Positions 56,598 through 64,000 of a stretch of DNA of 64,000 nt are shown here, piece by piece. The position numbers and the translations under genes are program-made. The notes under the pieces are model-generated. The model saw only the letters and a program-made list of their open reading frames with translations, did not search any database and had not been told where the DNA came from. The stretch's first letter is position 1; each line of letters opens with the position of its first letter. Origin of the DNA: Nipponacmea schrenckii (Eukaryota; Mollusca; Gastropoda; Lottiidae); contig JAUJPP010000003.1 in assembly GCA_030562195.1 (NCBI GenBank), forward strand, positions 27,435,398-27,499,397, given 5' to 3'.

Positions 56598-57375
56598 ATT
56601 TACACCATTCTGATTTTCTAGTCTTTGTATGTGTATCAGGGAGACTTATAGTTTCTGTTTACACCATTCTGATTGTCTAGTCTTTGTTTGTGTATCAGAG
56701 ACACTTATAGCTTCTATTTACAACATTCTGATTGTCTAGTTTTTATATGTGAATCAGGTACACTTATAGTTTCTATTTACACCATTCTAATTGTCTAGTC
56801 TTTGTTTGTGTATCAGAGACACTTATAGCTTCTATTTACAACATTCTGATTGTCTAGTTTTTATATGTGAATCAGGTACACTTATAGTTTCTATTTACAC
56901 CATTCTAATTGTCTAGTCTTTGTTTGTGTATCAGGGACACTTATAGTTTCTATTTACACCATTCTAATTTTCTAGTCATTGTATGTGTATCAGGGACACT
57001 TATAGTTTCTATTTACACCGTTCTGATTGTCTAGTCTTTGTATGTGTATCAGGGACACTTATAGTTTCTATTTACACCATTCTGATTTTCTAGTCTTTGT
57101 ATGTGTATCAGGGACACTTATAGTTTATATTTACACCGTTCTGATTGTCTAGTCTTTGTATGTGTATCAGGGACACTTATAGTTTCTATTTACACCGTTC
57201 TGATTGTCTAGTCTTTGTATGTGTATCAGGGACACTTATAGTTTATATTTACACAATTCTGATTGTCTAGTCTTTGTTTGTGTATCAGGGACACTATAGT
57301 TTCTATTTACACCATTCTGATTGTCTAGTCTTTGTTTGTGTATCAGAAACACCGATAACGTTTACACCATTCTAA
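56598..57375. repeat. 59-bp tandem repeat, array 1, about 13 copies
   Basis: Unit has tttacaccattctgattgtc, tagtctttgtatgtgtatca, gggacacttatagtttcta. It starts directly at the end of the hAT remnant. The same unit forms array 2 at 59835-60850. Confidence 0.94.
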
Positions 57376-57640
57376 TTTTCTTGAACCTAATTATCTTGTT
57401 AATGACTACAGTATGTAGGCCTTCTGTCTATAATTTCTTTAGAGGACTGTTTAACTTTCAAGTCCATCCTCATATTGTCCAGCTATTACTAACGTCATAC
57501 TTATACATCCTCACAATGTCAAGCTATTACTAACTTCATACTTGTATTTCATTTTGAAGTCCAACACAAAACACCCCCCCCCCCCTTCTCGAATTGTTCC
57601 AATCACTTTTAGTTTGAGCATAAGTAGTTTAACTTTTCCC
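57376..57640. other. Spacer with a poly-C run
   Basis: Non-coding; contains a run of about 14 C's near 57571-57584. Confidence 0.5.
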
Positions 57641-58070
57641 CTATGGAGGGTGAAACGGCTCAAAATGTAAAAGCAAAATTACAAATTCCATCTATTAAAT
57701 TCCACATTTCATCTAATATTATCACAGTTTTTAGCTAATAAATGCAAAATCCTAATTTCTTTATTCGTAATTTCAAATTTCATGCAATAAAATAACAGTT
57801 TTTGACTGATAAATGCTAAATCCCACTTTCTTTATTCTTACTTTCATGTGGTCAACTTCTGATTGCCACATTCTGAATTTCTTTTTACAGATGACACATG
57901 CCAAATTACATATTTTAAATTACAAATTCCTAATGAATTTGTCTAAATATAATTTTCTTCTTGACAAAACTTTCGAAAAAATTAAGAATCGTAAATTTAG
58001 AATTCCGTTGTATAAAAAAACTTTATAAATAATTTAATTATTTGTTTTCTCTGACTATTTACAGCTTACA

Positions 58071-58086
58071 TCTATTTATATATATA

Positions 58087-58170
<84 letters not shown>

Positions 58171-58673
58171 TCGCCATAGCTCAAAGACTGAGGCAGGCAG
58201 GAAGATGATGCTGTGCATGCAAAATCCTGTATATGCAAGGATTTGCACCTGACTCTTTGTTTTGGCATGCGTTGTTTACTTTGTCCAAAATGTTGAAATC
58301 AACAATCATACAAACACAGTTAACAAGCCTTCAAGAAATGTGAAGAACATTCTAGAGCCAATATAAGGGAGTGACGGCGAGACTGTGGATGAATATTCCT
58401 GGAAATGCAAATGAAATGTGCACCTGTGTCTTTGTTTACGCATTCGTTGTTTACTTTATCAAAAAAACACACTGAAGACTGCATAACGGCATAATTTTCT
58501 TTTATTTACTTTGGCTATTATTAATAGATTTACCAACGGTTATCAAGTACTTCAAGGCCGATGACAAATTGTTTTTGGATAACCATGTCTACAATTTAAA
58601 CCAAAAGAATGCCTCTCAAAGACATTCAAGTGACTGGTAAGTAACCCCGGACGAAGCCGGGAATAAGCGCTAG
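58071..58673 (+). mobile_element. Non-autonomous Helitron
   Basis: Begins TCTATTTATATATATAAGAG after an A and ends with a short GC-rich stem (cccgg acgaag ccggg, 58645-58660), then a spacer and CTAG before a T. Insertion between A and T, a 5' TC, a 3' stem and CTRR are the Helitron signature. It contains a (tg)n run of 80 bases and two related 80-base blocks (aaatcctgtatatgcaagga.. and tattcctggaaatgcaaatg..). No coding capacity. Confidence 0.78.
58089..58168. repeat. (tg)n microsatellite
   Basis: About 40 tg units with one gg interruption, inside the Helitron close to its 5' end. Confidence 0.97.
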
Positions 58674-58759
58674 TTTTCTATAAAATTTAACACCACAAAA
58701 ATTTCGTAGATGGAATTCGTAATTTTGTTTTCACTTTTTAGCCGTTTCACCCTCAATAT

Positions 58760-59395
58760 TCCCCTGCCATTCATTTTTTTCTTCTAAAAATTATCAAAAC
58801 AGTAAAGGGGAGGTAATGCTTTGTTAACTGCGTCAGACCACAAATAATAACTTTCACAGTCGATGGGAAATGACTCATACCAGTAATTTACAATACAGAC
58901 AACGTCTAATTCATCCAATTGCTTCCTATTTCCTAATCTATTCATTTCGTTGTTAAAATAGCGTTTAGGTTAACGTTTCATTCCCACCATGGGTAGCAGG
59001 CGCAACCAACCTTTGCAATTCTGTCATATTGTATAGCGATATTTTGAAATCTCCGCTGGTAAGAAAGAGAAAAGTACGATCTGGATCCACAGAATTTTGC
59101 TCACACACAACATGAAATTGCAGCGGTAGGAAAGAGCGAAAAACGAGTTACTTTGTAACATGTATTCATATATTCCAAACTTTTATCATTTTAATAATTT
59201 TATCTTTGACAGTTTGCATTTCCTATCGATTTCTGCTTTCTCTATATTCAAGCCAGATGTTGTTATTATAATAACTTTTCATTGATATTCACCTTGCGGT
59301 ATAGATTTTACTCCAATAGGTTTAACTTGTTTTTATTTCATATTTCAAACGACAATAATTCATTTCCCAAGATTAAATATTTGATAAGAAAAATA
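58760..59395. other. No feature seen
   Basis: Moderately AT-rich; no exon or element ends recognised. Confidence 0.4.
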
Positions 59396-59399
59396 GGAA

Positions 59400-59466
59400 C
59401 ATCTTGTCTCCATTAGCTCATAATGAACGGAAGAGAAGGACGTAAAACTCCATCCATTTCAATTCA
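59400..59466 (+). mobile_element. SINE 3' tail fragment
   Basis: Reads tctccattagctcataatga and then gaaggacgtaaaactccatc and catttcaattc, matching the last 60 bases of the SINE at 475-810 (cttcattagcccataag, aggacgtaaaactccattc). Confidence 0.7.
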
Positions 59467-59834
59467 AGGATAATAAATTTGGTTTGAGTAAGTCTCTGAT
59501 CTAATCTAATTTATCTTTTCCGGATTATCCGATCTTATATACAATTGTGTTGCCTAGAATATGGACAAAGGACTTTTTCAAGGTCACGAGGCTTTAACGT
59601 ACCGACAGAGATTAGAACCCGTAACAATGATTTGTTTGACGTAACCAAATAGATTAGATTCTTATATTTAGACAAGAAGATTAATAATAATACGTGGTAT
59701 AATTATGATATTAACTAACGTTCTCATTATACTAATGGAGTTGTACACCCTAATACATTATTTATCTTTCTCCCAGATTGCTTCAACAGATTAACTCATA
59801 GATCTAAAGACAATCTAAAGTTTGAATGTATACC
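59467..59834. other. No feature seen
   Basis: AT-rich sequence before the second 59-bp array. Confidence 0.4.
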
Positions 59835-60850
59835 GAGGACACTTATTGTTTCTATTTACACCGTTCTGATTGTCTAGTCTTTGTTTGTGTATCAGGGATA
59901 CTTATAGTTTCTATTTACACCATTCTGATTTTCTAGTCTTTATATGTTTATCAGAGAACTTATAGTCTCTATTTACACCATTCTGATTTTCTAGTCTTTG
60001 TATGTGTATCAGGGACACTTATAGCTTCTATTTACACCATTCTGATTGTCTAGTCTTTGTATGTGTATCAGGGACACTTATAGCTTCTATTTACACCATT
60101 CTGATTGTCTAGTCTTTGTATGTGTATCAGGGACACTTATAGCTTCTATTTACACCATTCTGATTTCTAGTCTTTGTATGTGTATCAGGGACACTTATAG
60201 CTACTATTTACACCATTCTGATTGTCTAGTCTTTGTATGTGTATCAGGGACACTTATAGCTCCTATTTACACCGTTCTGATTGTCTAGCCTTTGTTTGTG
60301 TATCAGAGACACTTATAGCTACTATTTACACCGTTCTGATTGTCTAGTCTTTGTTTGTGTATCAGAGACACTTATAGCTTCTATTTACACCATTCTGATT
60401 GTCTAGTCTTTGTATGTGTATCTGGGACACTTATAGCTTCTATTTACACCATTCTGATTGTCTAGTTTTTGTATGTGTATCAGGGACACATATAGCTTCT
60501 ACATACACCATTCTGATTGTCTACTTTTTGTATGTGTATCAGAGACACTTATAGCTTCTATGTACATCATTCTAATTGTCTAGTCTTTGTATGTGTATCA
60601 GGGACACTTATAGCTTCTACATACAACATTCTGATTGTCTAGTTTTTGTATGTGTATCAGAGACACTTATAGCTTCTATATACACCATTCTGATTGTCTA
60701 GTTTTTGTATGTGTATCAGGGACACTTATAGCTTCTACATACACCATTCTGATTGTCTAGTTTTTGTATGTGTATCAGAGACACTTATAGCTTCTATTTA
60801 CACCATTCTGATTGTCTAATCTGTGTAGGTGTATCTGGGACACTTATAGG
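59835..60850. repeat. 59-bp tandem repeat, array 2, about 17 copies
   Basis: Same unit as 56598-57375, with agcttcta more common than agtttcta. The flanks differ from those of array 1. Confidence 0.94.
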
Positions 60851-60968
60851 TACTACTTTAGAATAGGTAGGTAGGAGTAAGTAAGTTTTGGACTAGTATA
60901 AGAACTATATAAGGCCAATCAAAAGACTTAGAATTATCAAAAGTAACATACACAACCCGGTTACCCTT

Positions 60969-60993
60969 GACCCCCCCCCCCCCTCCCCCCCTC
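60969..60993. repeat. Poly-C tract
   Basis: Two runs of C separated by a t. A similar run lies at 61613-61629. Confidence 0.9.
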
Positions 60994-61083
60994 AAATGAG
61001 ATCAGTCGGGGTGGATGTAAATTAACTGCATGTGTAAAAGGATGATAATATAAACTATCCCAAAATATTGTTTACATGATTTC

Positions 61084-61660
61084 TTGATTGTTTGCATTAA
61101 TCAAATACATGACTCTAATTACAATTTATATACTCAACGTCTTATAGAGCGCCAATTCACAAATTTTGGGGAACGCTGTGGCTTTTTACCGCATTTTGAA
61201 ATCCTTATCAGGACATTTTCAGTGTATTATTTCGTCTTTTCAAAATCGCAATTGCAATTTCAGTGTCATGGGCGGCTTGCGAACGCAGCTTTTCTTGTTT
61301 AGGAAATTTGAGGAATGCAAAAACACTCAATTAAGTGATCTTGGAGTCTTGCATATTGCGTCCATAGATCTAGATGATTTCATTGACAGGTTCTGAGAGA
61401 AGCTCAAGAACTTGAGGATAAAGCTCTTTAAGAAAAATAAAACAGAACGATACACTTTTAACATTTATAACATTTTTTAAAACAATTCCAGCTCCTGTTT
61501 GGGAAACATACCTTCTCAGCCACTTCCCTGTCCCTGTAAGTGCAGATGGTGCCGCTGACACGGTACTTGGATCGTCTTAGAAGCCCTCCCTTTTCTAGTA
61601 GCTGTCCATGTACCCCCCCCCCCCCCCCACCCCAAACGAAAAAAACTAGTAACGCCATTG
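61084..61660 (+). mobile_element. hAT remnant, 3' part
   Basis: From about 61264 the plus strand reads VSWAACERSFSCLGNLRNAK and stops; one frame away it continues QLSDLGVLHI. Together these are the C-terminal hAT dimerisation signature with a frameshift. The end ctagtaacgccattg at 61646-61660, inverted CAATGGCGTTAC, is a typical hAT terminus. The left end is not found. Confidence 0.72.
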
Positions 61661-61689
61661 CAACCTGCACTCTATCACACATATGATGT

Positions 61690-63235
61690 AAATAATATAT
61701 AAGTATTAAAGAATGGTATGATTGAAATGTAGATTTTGTATCGACCTACAGCCTGTAACAACTACAACATATTCTGTTTGGAATTTATCGATTGTTGCTT
61801 TGTTTAAAAGGCGATATTTAAGAATTTGTTTTATTGATGTGAATTACGGTTGTCTATGAGACAGAATACTGTATTTTAATATAAGACGATAAACTTGTTT
61901 GTTCTGCATTTACAGCACACTATGTTTTAAAGTTTCCTGAATAAGGTAAAATCTTATTTTTGAATATTGTTATCATGGGTTTTATTTTGATATATTTAGT
62001 TTGTATTTATTCAGTTCGGTCTTGAAGTCCATGTGCTGTAGTGTGTTTGTTAATTGGCAAGAGATGATTGTCATTCGAATTAAAATAAGAATACAAACTC
62101 GTTTCGTTTAAATTGTTCACTTACAAGAATTATACCAAGGTCCCTTGTACTGGTTATTGGACCAACAACTGACTTACTAAATTCTTTGTTACTATTCTCA
62201 CAAGAGCTCTATTGACCACGTACATGTTAGTTTTATCCTTGTTATATAGATTTGGAAAGGACTTGTTTCCTTCTAATTACGATACATTATAGCCGTATAT
62301 TACTACGCTTTTTTCAGACATCTCCAAAGCAGTTGATTCTGTTTAGCATACTGGCCTGCTGTTTAAACCGTATGATCGTACAATTTGTAGTATACTCTCC
62401 CACTATAGAGCACACTTCACCACGTACATTTTAGTTTTCTCCTTGTTGTATAGAGTTTGACTTAAAGATTGTGATGTTTTCTTCCCCTCCTTGTAATTTA
62501 CTATAGATGTATTTTCATGAATGTGCTTAGTGGAAATTTCTTTTCTCCGGATAATTATTACATGTATCTTGATTTATTTTATATATCTTCTACTTGCGGT
62601 TTAGCTTTTGGCAACTAAAATGTGATTTGTACTGTTATGATATAGCGAGCCTACCAAAGCTCATTTAAATTTTGATATCTAGGTAAATGTACAATGTCGA
62701 GTTTTCACTGGAAGAAAAATCTTTACCTTTGAAATTTGTATTGGTATATGTCAGGTTTCTGCCATTGTTTAAAGTTGGATTTCAAGGTATATATACTACA
62801 GATATTATATAGATATATCGCCATGTGTGGAAGGAAAAATCATTACTTTTGTACGTTATTTCTCATTTTTACAACATCCGCAGTTTTTATGTTTACGAGA
62901 AATTTACAGAATTTATTGATTACTATATTCTGGTTGACTTCAATTAAATTGTCTTCCCTCATTACTCGTGTACAATGTGAAATGAAGTGAAGTTTTACGT
63001 TCTACTATTTTTAACAACTGGTTTGAGATAAATGCAATCTAGTATTCTGTAAGATGGTATTTTTCAGTCTCCATGGTAATCTAACAATTTTTCAAACAAA
63101 TGGTCGTCTTAAAGGTGTCATTTTAACCAATTAGAGCGTGTCATGTAAAACCCGTTTATTAATCAAGTATGGAATTGATGGATATCGAAATCTTAAGTAG
63201 AGCATGTTGACAAGCCTTTAAGAATTTCGCTATCC
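61690..63235. other. No gene seen; one duplicated block
   Basis: Two similar blocks, about 62205-62290 and 62400-62510, share accacgtacat.ttagttt, tccttgttatatag and cttctaatta/ccttgtaattt. Otherwise AT-rich sequence without recognised features. A small inverted pair at 63110-63235 (cttaaaggtg.. / ..tatcccttta) is weak. Confidence 0.4.
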
Positions 63236-63239
63236 CTTT

Positions 63240-64000
63240 ATTCTTAAATAAGGTTAATAAGCCAACATCAAAACAAAGTGCAGTGGTCTTACTTTAATAC
63301 AGGTTAATAAGACCATGTTAAAAGAAAGTGTAGTGGGTTTAGTTTAATATAGGTTAATAAGACTATGTTAAAACAAAGTGTAGTGGTTTAGTTTAATATA
63401 GGTTAATAAGACATGTTAAAACAAAGTGTAGTGGTTTGAGTTTAATATAGGTTAATAAGACCATGTTAAAACAAAGTGTAGTGGTCTTAGTTTAATACAG
63501 GTTAATAAGACCATGTTAAAACAAAGTGTAGTGGGTTTAGTTTAATACAGGTTAATAAGACCATGTTAAAACAAAGTGTAGTGGGTTTAGTTTAATACAG
63601 GTTAATAAGACCATGTTAAAACAAAGTGTAGTGGGTTTATTATTATTATTATTATATACAGCTTTTATATAGCGCCAAACTAAATAAAATTTACTCAAGG
63701 CGCTTTACAAAGAAAACATAAAATCAAGATAAAATTTTAGTTTAATACAGGTTAATAAGACCATGTTAAAACAAAGTGTAGTGGGTTTAGTTTAATACAG
63801 GTTAATAAGAACATGTTAAAACAAAGTATAGTGGTCTTAGTTTAATACAGGTTGATAAGACCATGTTAAAACAAAGTGTAGTGGGTTTAGTTTAATACAG
63901 GTTAATAAGACCATGTTAAAACAAAGTGTAGTGGGTTTAGTTTAATACAGGTTAATAAGACCATGTTAAAACAAAGTGTAGTGGTCTTAGTTTAATACAG
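63240..64000. repeat. 50-bp tandem repeat, runs off the right end
   Basis: Unit has tttagtttaatacaggttaa, taagaccatgttaaaacaaa and gtgtagtggg, about 14 copies. The array is interrupted at 63640-63733 by a short insertion. Confidence 0.95.
63640..63733. mobile_element. Short insertion with agcgcc/ggcgct arms
   Basis: Starts with (tta)n, then acagcttttatatagcgcca and actcaaggcgctttacaaag. The tatagcgcc...ggcgcttta pairing is a small inverted repeat that I recall from many marine animal genomes. It splits one 50-bp unit, and the array continues on the other side. Confidence 0.6.

Larger units (their letters stand above)
57645..58755. mobile_element. 1.1-kb inverted-repeat element, interrupted by a Helitron
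   Basis: The left end with ggagggtgaaacggct and caaaattacaaattccatct is matched, inverted, by the right end (agatggaattcgtaattttg, agccgtttcaccctc). The left arm also has three internal variants of gctaaatgc..tttctttattc. Removing the Helitron at 58071-58673 leaves an element of about 500 bp, a MITE size. Superfamily not assigned. Confidence 0.75.

Noticed and set aside
58059..58268. 69-codon minus-strand frame rich in TH
   Set aside because: It is the (tg)n microsatellite translated.
63106..63236. Small MITE with cttaaaggtg / tatcccttta ends
   Set aside because: The inverted match is too short and imperfect.

Overview
The window is animal nuclear DNA. It is AT-rich, has GT-AG introns, and is packed with minisatellites and eukaryotic transposable elements (BEL/Pao, L1/Tx1-like and CR1/Jockey-like LINEs, piggyBac, hAT, Helitron, tRNA-derived SINE, TTAA MITEs). 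The repeat types and the lectin/CUB/sushi/EGF gene suggest a marine lophotrochozoan, most likely a mollusc; that is inference and no species is claimed. There is no bacterial-type gene organisation.

One host gene dominates the left two thirds. It reads leftwards on the minus strand, starts at 41494 and runs off the left end. I could chain 19 coding exons (41494 down to 2020) in which every splice phase agrees, giving about 936 residues: signal peptide, C-type-lectin-like domain, LDL-receptor class A module, two CUB-like domains, three sushi/CCP modules, four EGF-like modules, then a laminin-G/pentraxin-like domain. One or two further exons near 1546-1834 are likely but their splicing is not resolved. 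The protein should be secreted and bind ligands or carbohydrate outside the cell.

The introns are mostly repeats, and many hold a private minisatellite: 20-bp units over 5 kb (19531-24565), 27-bp (28365-29330), 25-bp (29455-31325), 53-bp (33955-34780), 22-bp (35338-36264) and 24-25-bp (36765-38795). The last two face each other across a 500-N assembly gap. The intron between 11212 and 2279 holds an L1/Tx1-like LINE split by a 3.2-kb DNA transposon of an uncharacterised family, and a repeat interrupted by a TTAA MITE that is itself interrupted by a BEL element. The 12.8-kb intron 16 holds a decayed piggyBac, a decayed CR1/Jockey-like LINE, a second copy of the TTAA MITE and the 5-kb array.

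From 41.6 kb to the right end I see no host gene. This part holds a nearly intact 4.03-kb hAT transposon (47424-51456) with an 8-bp target duplication and one in-frame stop, a 2.9-kb long-inverted-repeat structure enclosing an L1/Tx1-like fragment, two copies of a repeat with a variable internal 22-23-bp array, a 1.1-kb inverted-repeat element carrying a non-autonomous Helitron, two hAT remnants, two 59-bp arrays and a 50-bp array that runs off the right end.
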